DNA of 62,439 nucleotides from Bacteroidales bacterium (GCA_017466405.1 JAFTUF010000008.1:1-62439); one strand, 5' to 3'; shown: positions 46,408 through 56,719, counted from the first letter of the stretch. Made by a program: numbers and translations. Notes: generated by a model from the letters alone, not told the origin.

Positions 46408-46492
46408 GGGCGTTCCGGCTATCGCCGTCGGGCTTTCCGCTATATCTTTTTCCGCTTCGCTCCAAAAGGATGCCGCTCCAATCCCTAACGCG
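46408..46492 (-). repeat. Dispersed GGAGCGGCATCC element, copy 2 (inverted)
   Basis: On the minus strand it reads GCGTTAGGGATTGGAGCGGC..AAGATATAGCGGAAAGCCCG..GGAACGCC, matching both ends of copy 1 (32432) with a shorter, different middle (GAAGCGGA). Confidence 0.85.
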
Positions 46493-46524
46493 GAGCGGCT
46501 GCTATAAAAACAACGCTTCACTTG

Positions 46525-46563
46525 GACTTGGTACGGACTTGGTACGGAGATGGTACGGAGAAG
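46525..46563. repeat. Tandem repeat GGTACGGACTT
   Basis: Three to four units of GGTACGGA(C/G)(T/A)T. It resembles the GGTACGAACTTG stretch beside the second alpha motif (about 58616). Confidence 0.7.
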
Positions 46564-46976
46564 AATATACCACAAATTACACTAACGAACACTTATTTGT
46601 TTGCCGCTTTAAAATAGTAGAAATTTGTTTGTCAATAATGAGTCAGGTTCTGCGTTGTGATCTTCTTTCTTCATAATTTTTGTGTGTTTACAAAGTTATT
46701 TACGCTCGTGGATTGATGCGGATATTTTAGGAAATTTACAATATGTTTTCCTATATGTTTTTATTTTAATATTTCATCGATTTGATATAATCGTTTGAAG
46801 AATAAACACTTGAAGTTATTTTGAAAAGAGCGTGGTAACGATTTGGGAATCGTGCGAATTTCTGCGGTTTGCGGGAGCAATACCATCAACAACTCTTATT
46901 GTACAAAGGTAATGAAATCCCCTTTAATTATTGATAAAACCCTAAATATTTCGATGAGATTATGATAATATGACAA

Positions 46977-47010
46977 ACAAGCGGCATCGCTAAATACTTA
47001 TGCCGCTTGT
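46977..47010 (-). terminator. Terminator of the haem operon
   Basis: ACAAGCGGCAT (46977-46987) and ATGCCGCTTGT (47000-47010) are perfect 11-bp inverted repeats just downstream of hmuV. The T-run is poor, so the stem alone may suffice. Confidence 0.75.
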
Positions 47011-47028
47011 CTATTAAATCGTTAGATA

Positions 47029-47355
47029 TTATTCTGGCACATATATTATTTCTCCATTCTCTAACTCATAGGCGATGCCGACTTTCTTGCCGCGTTTACC
47101 ACTCTTTGAATCTTGGTCTTCGGAGGGGGTATAGCGGTTGATTTTCTCGCCCTCTTTGGTGATAATCTCCATATTCTCCTTGCCAGGGTTTTTAACCATT
47201 GTAAAATCCTCTTGGCTCAGCATTTCGGTCATATTGTAACGACTGACCAAAGCAACCATAAGAGCCACTGCAAAGACCATCGCCACATCGAAGAGGTTGC
47301 TCACAACGCTCATCGGGTCATTGTCCTCATCCTTATTTAGTAGTCTTCTTCTCAT
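47029..47355 (-). CDS. hmuV: HmuV-like DUF2149 protein
   Basis: 108 residues with one N-terminal membrane segment (about 20-42, NLFDVAMVFAVALMVALVSR) and a periplasmic-type tail ending in GEIIYVPE. DUF2149 proteins accompany ExbB-like proteins and CobN-like chelatases. Position and look suggest an ExbD-like partner of HmuU that couples the proton gradient to haem handling. Last gene of hmuYRSTUV, two bases after hmuU. Confidence 0.85.
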   Translation of the reverse strand: MRRRLLNKDEDNDPMSVVSNLFDVAMVFAVALMVALVSRYNMTEMLSQEDFTMVKNPGKENMEIITKEGEKINRYTPSEDQDSKSGKRGKKVGIAYELENGEIIYVPE

Positions 47356-47357
47356 CT

Positions 47358-47954
47358 TTATTTACCCTTTGACTCGTTCAACAACTCGGCTACAAACTCC
47401 AAATTGGTCATATCCTGCAAATACCAGCGCTGCTTGACTTGTTGCGTAATAAATCCAATAGCTGCTGCAAACAGACCCACTACGGTAGTTGCAAATGCGA
47501 CCTGCATATTATACGCCATTGAAGCGATATCGCCTGTCGAAAGTCCCACCAACGCTGGACCCATAGGAATAAGAGTACCCATCAGTCCGAGCATAGGACC
47601 CATTTTACTTAATGTTTTTGATGTCGATAAATCCTTGTCTGCCTCAATCTCAAAATCGGCAAGCAGGCGTTGACGCATTGCCGCACTATCAGCTGCAAGC
47701 AGGCGTTTCATATAGGTTACAACCAACGACGGATTCTTCTTGGGCAGACGCTCGGCGAGACTTTGCACATTCTCTTTGGTCAGTGAGTCAAGTTCTGCGC
47801 TGATAAGCGATGCTGTACGACGAATAGCAAGGTACTGACCGAAAAAACTGCCGATAAGCAACAAAGAACGCAGAAAGAAGAAGATAAGTAATACGATGAC
47901 AGGCACAAGCAGTCCCGTCGAAATCCAATAGAGGATGTCTGAGATGTAATTCAT
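47358..47954 (-). CDS. hmuU: HmuU-like MotA/TolQ/ExbB proton-channel protein
   Basis: 198 residues with about three membrane helices. The ExbB/TolQ core is visible as LGLMGTLIPMGPALVGLSTGDIAS-type segment (about 123-146) and VAFATTVVGLFAAAIGF (about 153-169). Inner-membrane energy-coupling subunit, expected to work with HmuV on HmuS or on the HmuR receptor. Four bases separate it from hmuT. Confidence 0.9.
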   Translation of the reverse strand: MNYISDILYWISTGLLVPVIVLLIFFFLRSLLLIGSFFGQYLAIRRTASLISAELDSLTKENVQSLAERLPKKNPSLVVTYMKRLLAADSAAMRQRLLADFEIEADKDLSTSKTLSKMGPMLGLMGTLIPMGPALVGLSTGDIASMAYNMQVAFATTVVGLFAAAIGFITQQVKQRWYLQDMTNLEFVAELLNESKGK

Positions 47955-47958
47955 AATG

Positions 47959-48654
47959 TTATCTGTTTTTAGTTATTCTTTTTAATTTTATTCTGTATGC
48001 GATAATACCCAATGCAAGACCACATATTAGCAATGATACGACACCGCCTAATGCTTTCCAATCTACATCGCTGATACCTGCAACTGCTGTTTGACCGTTT
48101 ACGGTAGCAATGACTCCCAAGATTGCAATCAAAGCATTGGAGAGAAATAGCAATTCGAGCCTAATCTCTTTTTCGGGGAGGAGCCATTTAACTCCCCACG
48201 CGGCAAGAGGTATTACAATAAATACTATTGCCGCCAAAACCCAAGCGATGAGTGAAAATGAGACACCCGGCAAGGCGAATATGGCAGAAACCAATAGACT
48301 GAACAGCACCGGGAAGATTAGTACGCCGGGGAACCATCTCAATACACGATACACCCATATTGTAATAGGTTTTACCTTCCCGGAGGTCTGAATATGTGCC
48401 GACAATACGCAAAAAGCCATTTGAACAGCCACTTCCAGCGTTAGAATTACAGCGATGTCGAGCATCAATGCTGAGTTGGCAAGCCAATCCGAAATTTGGG
48501 ATTTGGATTGTTCGATGGCGTATGGCCACATCAAGCCAACAAACAAGGCACAAACTATTGCCGAGAAGGCAATCGAATAGACCTTGCGGTAGGTCTGTTT
48601 CAATATATAGTTAAAACAGACCAATATCATCATGACCAATACTACGTTCTCCAT
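47959..48654 (-). CDS. hmuT: HmuT-like integral membrane protein
   Basis: 231 residues with about six hydrophobic helices and short loops; no catalytic motif seen. Identity rests on position in the hmu operon, between hmuS and hmuU, where a membrane protein of this size is always found in Porphyromonas and Bacteroides. It shares one base with the hmuS stop codon, so expression is coupled. Function unknown. Confidence 0.75.
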   Translation of the reverse strand: MENVVLVMMILVCFNYILKQTYRKVYSIAFSAIVCALFVGLMWPYAIEQSKSQISDWLANSALMLDIAVILTLEVAVQMAFCVLSAHIQTSGKVKPITIWVYRVLRWFPGVLIFPVLFSLLVSAIFALPGVSFSLIAWVLAAIVFIVIPLAAWGVKWLLPEKEIRLELLFLSNALIAILGVIATVNGQTAVAGISDVDWKALGGVVSLLICGLALGIIAYRIKLKRITKNR

Positions 48655-51600
48655 TACTCCTCCATCTTTTTACGGCGACGGCGTACAACTACAACCAACA
48701 CGACCATAGCCACAACGAATAATGCTGTAACCACACTATTGCTGATAATGGTAGTAATTCGGTCGGTGTTGGTGAGTTCTTCGCGTTTCAGCACCATACT
48801 CTTGTCGTCCGAGAGCGATGCCTCACGTACCTCACGAATATCCTGTTCATATTTTCGTGCCGTCTCGGGGGTAGTGTTAGAGGCTATATACTCTCGCAGT
48901 TTTGCATTGTTGCACACCGCACCCGAACACGAGGGTTTGTATTTATCAACAAGCTCGGTGTGCAGTTTGGCAATCGCTGCCAATTGCTCTGTTGAAGCGT
49001 CCCACATACCTTTACGAGCTGTCTCCATCATCACGGCAGTCATCTCTTGCAATGCGGCGGGATTTTGCTGCTCGAAAAAGCCTTGAACACCCAAATCAAA
49101 TTTATCCTGCACATAAACATCATAAACCTCGTCCCACAACTCGTCATCAATGGCTTCGGGTTTCATCACATTCCAGCCGTAGGTATTTTGTACTATCTCG
49201 GCGAAACCTGCTGCTGCGGTAGCCTCTCCCTTCATCTTTTCTTTGATGTAGGTCGGATTGAATATGGTTGTGCGGCTCTCAACGCCAATAGCCTCTTTGA
49301 GTTCCTGCATACGCATATTGTTGCGATTGCGATAGTCACTCATATATGCATCTGGCTCCTTGCCAGTAACATTGCGGACTGCGAGGTTCATTCCACCCAT
49401 AAATTCATAGACATGGTCAAGGCTTAATGCGCCCCAAGTGTTGCTCTGACGAGGTTGAATAACAGCATCGGTATTGGTCAGTGCTGCTTCTAACGCAAAT
49501 TGCTGTACCTGTTCCCAAGCCTTTTCGCTTCCGTAGAACGCGCCCATATTTTGCAGATAGATGTCGGCAATCTCCGTAGAGTTTTCCCAGCGATCACCAC
49601 TCTGCACCATGTCGGTAATACCTGTTCCGTAATTACCGTTTACGCCACCAAATACACGGTATGTTGAAACCTCACGGGCATCTTTTGGTGAGAGGCCTCG
49701 TTCGATAAGTGTGCGTTCGGCATCGACAACGCTCTGTGCCACGAAATTTTCATACTTATCGTCTTTTGCTGCGGCTGCCATCTCTACCGCTCGCGAAATC
49801 AAGAACAGACGCGAAGCTGCAATATCTCGCAACTGACCGCTGGTCTGCACAACCACATCAATACGCGGGCGACCCAACTCCTCGGAGGGTATCAGACGAA
49901 TATCGGTCACTCTTCCGAAGACATCGCGAATAGGCTCTACGCCCAACATATAGAGTATCTGAGCAATGGTAGCACCCTCGGTCTCGACAAATTCACCACT
50001 CCACAGTGTGTAACTCACCTTGCGAGGAATAGAGTCGTTGTGTCGCTCGCGATACATTGCGATTGTGCCCTCGGCCAACTCCTTACCACGCTCCCAAGCC
50101 ACCTCGCTCGGAATCGCTTCTGCATTTACAGCATAGAGGTTGCGACCCGTAGGAATCGTATTGGGATTGGCTATCGGGTCACCACCTGCCGAAGGTGCGG
50201 TATAACCTCCGTTCATAGCATTGATAATTGATGCCAACTCCGCTTCGGGACTGCATTCCAATGCCGATTTATAGTTCGAGACATTGCGTATGGTTCGCTC
50301 AATCTCGCAGATTACACGAGCCAACTCTTTTTCCTGCTTTGAGTATTTCTGACTGCCGCCCATCATCGTCTGTGCCGGAGGAGTTGCTACGCTATCACTC
50401 TTCATCGTTTCTTCGGGTCGTTTGCCAATCTTCGGTATCCACGAAGGGTGTTTCGCTCCACCGCCCTTTGATACTCCTGCGGGATGTTTGCCACCCGAAG
50501 ATTGCATGGCCATCATTCGAGCCATCATATCTTGTGGTGCATTGAGTGCAGTCTCAATCTCGCGAGCTTTGTGTAGTTCTTCAGCAGTAATGCCGGCAAT
50601 AGAGCAGATTACAGCGTTGGTGGTCTGCAATGAGCCATTGAGCAGGCGTGTTACCAACTCGCGTGCAGGGTTTAAGTAGTTGCGCGTAAAGAGTGATTTG
50701 TGTTTTTCCAAATCGGCAGTGGCCTTTCCACGTAACTTGTCCAATGCGAGTAGTGAGTATGCGATAGGCTCGGTGGACATAGCAAAGACACTGCTACGGA
50801 TACGCTCCGCAGCGTAGGCCTCGCCCATCGTGTATAGTTCACCTGTAACCTTCTCGTTTGCAAGTTCCTCGGCAAAGGTTTCAATGCGTGCAATCTCCTG
50901 CTCGGTATAAGGCACAGTGAGTAGAGAGTCTAATCGCAACTCACGATGAATACCCAATTCGACAGTCAGACTCTTAACCTTCAATGCAGCATTGTCTGTA
51001 TTGGGTTTGCCATCGGCATAAAGTAAATCATTGTATTGCTGAATTGCTGTGCAGAGTTCTTTGTAAATTCCTCTAACATTGCTCTCCATAAACGATGGTG
51101 TCAGGTGTGATTGCAGCGTTGCATACGAACGACGCTTGGCAGTTACACCCTCGCCGACATCTCCAATCGAATAAATATAAAGATGTGGCATAGCACCGAC
51201 AAGCACATCTGCCCAATCATTTGCACTCAAAGCCACCTGCTTTTTGGGAGTAAACTCCAAACTACCGTGCGTACCGAAGTGAATCATTACATCGGCACTA
51301 AAACCATACTGCGCCCAAAGATATGAGGCGATGTAGGCGTGAGGCGGTGCTGCATCTGTACCGTGAACGATTGCGAAATCATCATCACCTGCTCCGGCTG
51401 CCAACTGTGGCAACAATACGACATTACCCAAATCGACGCGAGGCAATGCCAATTCACCATTATCTGTTGAGATATATGAGCCCGGAAACTCTCCATCAAG
51501 AGCCACAACATCAGCCATCATTGCAGGACGAACTGCCTTTGCGGTCCACTGGTTATACTCCTCTTCCGAAATAAGTTCAGGATTCCCATTCTTTAAAAAA

Positions 51601-52886
51601 TCAGCTTTTGCACCACCTGCATAAGCATTAAATACTGCACCTTGACGCTGGATAAGCTTGTTCAATTCGTCTGCCGAGGCGGGAAGGTTATCCACACGAT
51701 ACCCCTCACTCTTCATCCTCACTAATAGATTATAAAGCGAAGGAGCCACCTCCATACCGGCAGCGGTGAGAGCGTTCTGTCCTGGACCTTTGTAATAGTA
51801 TATGGCTACACGCTTTTCGCTGTTGGGCTTGCGTTGCAAGGCGATATGGTTATTTACGGTCTGAACGAAGGTCTCCAATCGTTCGGGGATAGCGAATGCC
51901 TGCTGCAAACCATCTTCATCAAGTCGATGACCAAACAACGCATATGGACGAATCGCACCGTCTATTTCGGGCATAACAATACTCTGCGACAAGAATCCAC
52001 CATTCATTCCCATTTTGTCGGTCTCCCACTCATCAACCAAACGGTTGATATTAAGCGGAGCAAACAACGGGATATTCTGCTTGGTAAGGTAATCGACAAT
52101 ATAATCACCCATTCGACCGTGAGCCATATTGATAACAGCCGCAGGACGAATCGAATCGACCTGATGACTCTGCACCAGAGTCTGCATATTACGAACGGGA
52201 TAGACTATATTGCCGCTCTTTTCCAACGCAGCAATCAACTCCTCGGGTTCGCCCATTTGACCTGTAAGGATAATTCGAGGAGCGTTCTCTATTAGCAACC
52301 CGTGTTTCTTTAAGAAAGCATCATACTCTGCCACACTACCAAAATCTATCTCCTCATCTTCAGGAGCAGTTGGGTCGATGTGATAGAACAGCTTTTGCTC
52401 TCGTTTCACGGGTGCTTCAGGGTCGGCCGTATCGATAGTTTTACCATCGATATTGCGACGTATATAGGTCAGCATATTGCGATAGTTGCGGCGACCGCCT
52501 CCATTGAGATAAGCTTTAATTGTGGCAACCGTGGTTGAATCTGCCGAAATAATTTCATTGGCAGGGTTGGTCGCCATCGTGGTAATAACTGTGACACCAC
52601 TCTGGGCGGCCTCCTCAATTACGGCTCGCTGCTCGGCAGTGATACGAAGACCCATACCATTAATAAGTACTGCGTCGTATTTGCCGATTTCATCCAACTC
52701 TTCGACATCAAGAATGGATAGTTTTATTCGGTCATTATCATTGGCTTTGGCTATCTCACCAAGAGTAATGACCTGATAATTCAAAAATGCAATACGCGTG
52801 GCAGAGAACAAAATATTCCAAGCCACGACTCCTAATACAATCACGAGCAGCGAAACTCCTGCCCAAATTTTTACTTTCCGTTTCAT
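48654..52886 (-). CDS. hmuS: HmuS-like CobN-family (de)chelatase
   Basis: 1410 residues. CobN/Mg-chelatase H-type protein with an N-terminal membrane helix (7-28) and a C-terminal one (about 1378-1400) ending in RRRRKKMEE. These anchors, absent from cobalamin CobN, and the flanking genes make it HmuS, reported in Bacteroides as removing iron from haem. Core motifs: MIHFGTHGSLEFTPKKQVAL (about 537-556), DVIVGAMPHLYIYSIGD-like segment, and TDNGELALP. A Gly/Ser/Lys-rich insert (about 795-835) is a likely linker. No cobalamin biosynthesis genes are nearby. Confidence 0.9.
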   Translation of the reverse strand: MKRKVKIWAGVSLLVIVLGVVAWNILFSATRIAFLNYQVITLGEIAKANDNDRIKLSILDVEELDEIGKYDAVLINGMGLRITAEQRAVIEEAAQSGVTVITTMATNPANEIISADSTTVATIKAYLNGGGRRNYRNMLTYIRRNIDGKTIDTADPEAPVKREQKLFYHIDPTAPEDEEIDFGSVAEYDAFLKKHGLLIENAPRIILTGQMGEPEELIAALEKSGNIVYPVRNMQTLVQSHQVDSIRPAAVINMAHGRMGDYIVDYLTKQNIPLFAPLNINRLVDEWETDKMGMNGGFLSQSIVMPEIDGAIRPYALFGHRLDEDGLQQAFAIPERLETFVQTVNNHIALQRKPNSEKRVAIYYYKGPGQNALTAAGMEVAPSLYNLLVRMKSEGYRVDNLPASADELNKLIQRQGAVFNAYAGGAKADFLKNGNPELISEEEYNQWTAKAVRPAMMADVVALDGEFPGSYISTDNGELALPRVDLGNVVLLPQLAAGAGDDDFAIVHGTDAAPPHAYIASYLWAQYGFSADVMIHFGTHGSLEFTPKKQVALSANDWADVLVGAMPHLYIYSIGDVGEGVTAKRRSYATLQSHLTPSFMESNVRGIYKELCTAIQQYNDLLYADGKPNTDNAALKVKSLTVELGIHRELRLDSLLTVPYTEQEIARIETFAEELANEKVTGELYTMGEAYAAERIRSSVFAMSTEPIAYSLLALDKLRGKATADLEKHKSLFTRNYLNPARELVTRLLNGSLQTTNAVICSIAGITAEELHKAREIETALNAPQDMMARMMAMQSSGGKHPAGVSKGGGAKHPSWIPKIGKRPEETMKSDSVATPPAQTMMGGSQKYSKQEKELARVICEIERTIRNVSNYKSALECSPEAELASIINAMNGGYTAPSAGGDPIANPNTIPTGRNLYAVNAEAIPSEVAWERGKELAEGTIAMYRERHNDSIPRKVSYTLWSGEFVETEGATIAQILYMLGVEPIRDVFGRVTDIRLIPSEELGRPRIDVVVQTSGQLRDIAASRLFLISRAVEMAAAAKDDKYENFVAQSVVDAERTLIERGLSPKDAREVSTYRVFGGVNGNYGTGITDMVQSGDRWENSTEIADIYLQNMGAFYGSEKAWEQVQQFALEAALTNTDAVIQPRQSNTWGALSLDHVYEFMGGMNLAVRNVTGKEPDAYMSDYRNRNNMRMQELKEAIGVESRTTIFNPTYIKEKMKGEATAAAGFAEIVQNTYGWNVMKPEAIDDELWDEVYDVYVQDKFDLGVQGFFEQQNPAALQEMTAVMMETARKGMWDASTEQLAAIAKLHTELVDKYKPSCSGAVCNNAKLREYIASNTTPETARKYEQDIREVREASLSDDKSMVLKREELTNTDRITTIISNSVVTALFVVAMVVLVVVVRRRRKKMEE

Positions 52887-52902
52887 ATCGATTGTTTTTC
52901 TA

Positions 52903-55050
52903 CTATTTCTTAGACATCTGTTCTATATCGAGCGATAAACCCACCGAAAATGTCGTTCCCGTAGTGCTGGGCGAGTTGCTGTAATAGTAATCGGGACGAT
53001 AATTGAAGAGGTTATCTACCACCAATGTGATATTAATCCCATTCCGCACTCGTTGTGCAAAACTCAGTTTCCAGATTGTATAGCCGGGGTAAGTCTGTTT
53101 TTCGGTCTGCTCGTATGAGGTCATTTCGGTATATACATCTGTCGTTAGTTTTGACAAATAGCGTCCCGTCAATGCCACGCTCAAACCGTAGTTGTTCCAA
53201 TCCTTGTCGTATGCGATGCGTGCAGTCGCTGTATGCGGTCTTGTAGCAGACAGCATAGGCTCTCCTTTCTTGATATGTTCATAGGTATAAGCATAAGATA
53301 ATCTCCACGAAATACCACAACGGTACTTGCCCGAAGCATTTGCATCGACGCCCATCACCTGTAAGCGTGACATATTTGTATAGACTTGACCGCCTAAAGC
53401 TTGATTCCAAGCGGTGGTAATTCTGTTATCTACGATATTATAGAAGCCCGTTACTGTCAGATTGTGATTACCTTTCATATACTCTGCCGAGAGCGAGAGG
53501 TTGTGACTTGACTCTGGTTTTAGGTCGGGATTACCATATATCATAAAGATATTACCCATATAGAAGTTCATATACATCTCTTTGAGCGTAGGAGCCCTGA
53601 AACCGCCTGCATACGATCCCCTCAATGAGCAGTTCCCCAGTTTGTACATTAAGCCCAATTTGGGTGAGAGGTGTGAGAGTTTTGCCTCCGAAAAATAGTC
53701 GAAACGCAAGCCCGCAATGAGGTTAAACTTCTTGTGCGGATTCCAATCGAATTGTGCAAAGGCATCGGCTGTATGTTGGATGTAACTGCCACCATCAGTA
53801 AATTGATATGACATCAGATAATCGCGCATATAGTCACCACCAACCGTCAGAATATGCTTGTCGGCAAATGTATGGTTGTAAAGTGCTCGCAATATATGTT
53901 GCACATTGCTGTAATCGCGGACATCAAGGTCACCGAATACAAGATAATCGCTCTTATCATACTGGTCAAACGAGTAGGCGACCTCCAAATCGTCTTTATC
54001 TGTAATATTGTAATTACCTTTCAGACCTCCCGTAAAGCTGCGATAACGCTCTTTCTGACTTTCGGACGAGTTGCGCTCACGGAAGAAATATCCGGTACGA
54101 GCGGTGAACTTCAGATTATCAATCGGGGTATAAATAAGACGTTCCTTAATATTGAGAGTAGAGTTACCATATATCATACTATAATCGCCAACTTCTTCAT
54201 TGTCTGTTCCATTCGATAGGTCAATAGCATCAATTGAGGTGTACTGCACATTGGTCATCGAATTGAAGCGACCAGCATTGAAACCGACAGAGCCTCCGTA
54301 GCGTTGTTCGTTATGTGCACCATAGCGACCATTAACATTTACCGACCACGGCTCCTGAGACTCTCGACTGATGATATTGACAACTCCACCAACAGCATTT
54401 GAGCCATATAGTGACGATGCAGCCCCTTTGACAATCTCGATACGCTGAACATTATCCATATTCAAACGGCTGTAATCAACATTGTCAAGGGTCTCGCCCG
54501 CCAAGCGTTCGCCATCAACCAAAAAGAGTACAGAGTTGCCGCCAAAACCAGACATATTAAGCGAAGTCTGTTGGTTCATCGAGTATGAAAACTCAATGCC
54601 GGGCAACTCGGTTTGCAGCAAATCGCTAATATTGGTAGCGTCCATTCGCTTTATGTCCAAATCTGATATGACTCGTGTTACGATAGGTACATCCTTAAGG
54701 AGTTTAGGTGTTCGTGTGCCTGTTACTACAACTTGGTCAAGTGTTATTGAATTTTCTGTTAGTTGAAAATTCAAAACATCCTCCTGTTTATCGCTTACTT
54801 TCTTTGAGACATCAATGTACCCGACAAATGATGCCATTAAAGTGTAATCCTTGTTGTCTGGCAATCGGAGTTCATAGTGACCATCTACATTTGCAACCGC
54901 GCCAAGCGTTGATAACTCTTTCACGACAACAGTTGCACCTGGCAGAGGCTCGTTATTCATATCGGTTACGATGCCTGATATCCTTCGCTGGGCAGTTGCG
55001 TTGGTAATACACAGTATGCCAAACAATATTAATAAAAACTTCTTTATCAT
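52903..55050 (-). CDS. hmuR: HmuR-like TonB-dependent haem receptor
   Basis: 715 residues. Signal peptide (about 1-20), then a carboxypeptidase-regulatory-like domain (GIVTDMNNEPLPGATVVVKE, about 26-45), a plug with VVVTGTRTPKLLKDVP (TonB-box-like, about 105-120) and GVVNIISRES, and a 22-strand barrel ending SVGLSLDIEQMSKK. It imports haem across the outer membrane. Its ATG overlaps the hmuY stop by four bases. Confidence 0.9.
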   Translation of the reverse strand: MIKKFLLILFGILCITNATAQRRISGIVTDMNNEPLPGATVVVKELSTLGAVANVDGHYELRLPDNKDYTLMASFVGYIDVSKKVSDKQEDVLNFQLTENSITLDQVVVTGTRTPKLLKDVPIVTRVISDLDIKRMDATNISDLLQTELPGIEFSYSMNQQTSLNMSGFGGNSVLFLVDGERLAGETLDNVDYSRLNMDNVQRIEIVKGAASSLYGSNAVGGVVNIISRESQEPWSVNVNGRYGAHNEQRYGGSVGFNAGRFNSMTNVQYTSIDAIDLSNGTDNEEVGDYSMIYGNSTLNIKERLIYTPIDNLKFTARTGYFFRERNSSESQKERYRSFTGGLKGNYNITDKDDLEVAYSFDQYDKSDYLVFGDLDVRDYSNVQHILRALYNHTFADKHILTVGGDYMRDYLMSYQFTDGGSYIQHTADAFAQFDWNPHKKFNLIAGLRFDYFSEAKLSHLSPKLGLMYKLGNCSLRGSYAGGFRAPTLKEMYMNFYMGNIFMIYGNPDLKPESSHNLSLSAEYMKGNHNLTVTGFYNIVDNRITTAWNQALGGQVYTNMSRLQVMGVDANASGKYRCGISWRLSYAYTYEHIKKGEPMLSATRPHTATARIAYDKDWNNYGLSVALTGRYLSKLTTDVYTEMTSYEQTEKQTYPGYTIWKLSFAQRVRNGINITLVVDNLFNYRPDYYYSNSPSTTGTTFSVGLSLDIEQMSKK

Positions 55051-55706
55051 AACTGCACAGGATATAAATAATCAATCGTCATAAAACCTTTAACCGCTGC
55101 ATCGTTCATGAAATTTGAAAGACGAAGAGCTGCGTATGTGCCGTCTGAGAGTCGAAAGATATAAACCTTGCCCGATAGCGTATAAATCGGCGGCATCGTT
55201 GATGTGTCCACATTGAGCCATTTTGACAAACAGGGATTGTAGTAATCTTCCGCATAAATAATCACACCGTCCATCATCTGCGACATGTCGATAGTAATCT
55301 GATCGCTTGTCCACTCATCTACGATGTATGCTTCTTCAGGAATGGTGCTAATATTGGGAACAGCCATAATATCGGTTGCATTACTCTCCGCAACAGCACC
55401 TCCATTTGTCTTTGCATCATAGCGGTGAATTGCAAAATCCCAATTTGATGGAGAGGGTTCTTCAACAGATTTTGTTGTCACCTCTTTGCCGTGTAGATCT
55501 ATGTAGTGCCACTCGGTATAATCCGTTGCATCAATATAGATTCGGCCTGTATTGGTCATACTATCAACAAATATAAACCCATATTCATTATTCTCTTCCG
55601 CAAGAGGCTCATCGTAGATATCCTCGAATATACCATTACACGCCGAGAGCGATAGCAATGCTATCACTCCCGTCAGTAGAGATATAATTTTTTGGCTTAC
55701 AGTCAT
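55047..55706 (-). CDS. hmuY: HmuY family haem-binding lipoprotein
   Basis: 219 residues, lipoprotein signal with Cys23 (LSAC). The HmuY fold shows SNWDFAIHRYDAKTNGG (about 87-103). Porphyromonas HmuY holds haem with two His; Bacteroides relatives use two Met. Here Met145 (QMMDGV) and Met171 (STMPPIY) sit at the corresponding places, so Met-Met binding is inferred. Surface haemophore feeding HmuR. Confidence 0.85.
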   Translation of the reverse strand: MTVSQKIISLLTGVIALLSLSACNGIFEDIYDEPLAEENNEYGFIFVDSMTNTGRIYIDATDYTEWHYIDLHGKEVTTKSVEEPSPSNWDFAIHRYDAKTNGGAVAESNATDIMAVPNISTIPEEAYIVDEWTSDQITIDMSQMMDGVIIYAEDYYNPCLSKWLNVDTSTMPPIYTLSGKVYIFRLSDGTYAALRLSNFMNDAAVKGFMTIDYLYPVQL

Positions 55707-55724
55707 TTTTTAGATATAATGGTT

Positions 55725-56552
55725 TTACTCTTCGCTACTTGGAGCACTTCCTGGTAAGAGTGTTACTGTCAGTCCTCCCATAACAGCCGGGACATTAAAG
55801 GCAATAGAATAATTATCCTTTGTAGCATTCGTTGTTCCACTCACGGTGAAATCATAGTTGTTTGTAGCTTCTCCCATTCCCATAGCAACGCTACCTTCGC
55901 CTGTGATAGAATACTCATCTCCATTTTTTGTTATCGTAGCCTTTGCGACATCGAATGTGCCCCAAGAGGCTGACTCAAACTTGATAGATATTGTCCCATC
56001 TCCGTTGGCTGTAATCTTTAGACTCTCATCATTTGTATATCGATCCTGAAAATACGCGCAATCAGCATCGGTATAGCCTTTGTAAGTTCCAGCCAAAAGT
56101 AAATCTGAAGGTGCTTCTCCTGTCTTAAAATCAAGAGTTAAGCCTCCCATAACTGCAGCAACACTAAACTGCATTTGTGCGTTGTCCTTTGAGTTTATTA
56201 CAGCTGTGTAAGAACAATCGTAAGAAGAGGTATTACCTCCCATTCCCATTTGAGTTGAGCCATTGCCAGTCAGAGTGTAAACACCTCCATTCTCACTCAT
56301 CTGAGCATTCGCTATTGTAAACTCACCCCACGATGCCGAAGAGAATGTAACCATTGCTGTGCCATCTGAATTCTCACTTACGACAATATTTTCGTTGACA
56401 GTACAAGTGTTCTGGAAATAGGCACAATTCGCCAATGTATAACCCTCATAATTTCCCGCGATATCTGCTACTGTTGGCAGATTCTCATCATCGCTACAAG
56501 CTACCGAGCAGAGTGCCACGATAGACATCATTAAAACTGTTTTAATTTTCAT
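55725..56552 (-). CDS. Lipoprotein with two calycin-like domains
   Basis: About 275 residues from the ATG at 56552, which gives a lipoprotein signal (ALCSVACSDDE); an in-frame ATG at 56660 lies upstream of the promoter-like region. Two tandem copies of about 120 residues, each with GxYxGYT.ANCAYFQ, SASWGEF and (V/P)AVMGGLT, match the calycin-like family common in Bacteroidetes. The doubling suggests two ligand pockets; haem-related cargo is plausible given the operon but not shown. First gene of the hmu transcript. Confidence 0.8.
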   Translation of the reverse strand: MKIKTVLMMSIVALCSVACSDDENLPTVADIAGNYEGYTLANCAYFQNTCTVNENIVVSENSDGTAMVTFSSASWGEFTIANAQMSENGGVYTLTGNGSTQMGMGGNTSSYDCSYTAVINSKDNAQMQFSVAAVMGGLTLDFKTGEAPSDLLLAGTYKGYTDADCAYFQDRYTNDESLKITANGDGTISIKFESASWGTFDVAKATITKNGDEYSITGEGSVAMGMGEATNNYDFTVSGTTNATKDNYSIAFNVPAVMGGLTVTLLPGSAPSSEE

Positions 56553-56719
56553 ATTCGTTAATTTTAATTGATTTCTGGGTGCAAAATTAACTGTGAAAAA
56601 CAAGGTGGACAATACTCCAATTTTAGTATTTTTGAGAGCTATCGAACATATTTTCACCAAATTTTGGTATTGTCTATTTATTTAAAGGTGAGTAATTTTG
56701 CATCAGCAAATAAGGAAAA

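Larger units (their letters stand above)
46347..47028. other. Gene-free stretch between the DUF1016 gene and the haem operon
   Basis: About 680 bases without a credible gene. It holds the GGAGCGGCATCC element, a GGTACGGACTTGGTACGGA tandem repeat, an AT-rich spacer with no clear structure (46620-46970) and the haem-operon terminator. It marks the last appearance of backbone repeats before the repeat-free region. Confidence 0.7.

Noticed and set aside
48654-52886. Cobalamin-type CobN for B12 synthesis
   Set aside because: Both ends carry membrane anchors and the neighbours are HmuY, HmuR, an ExbB-like and a DUF2149 protein, not cob genes; HmuS fits better.
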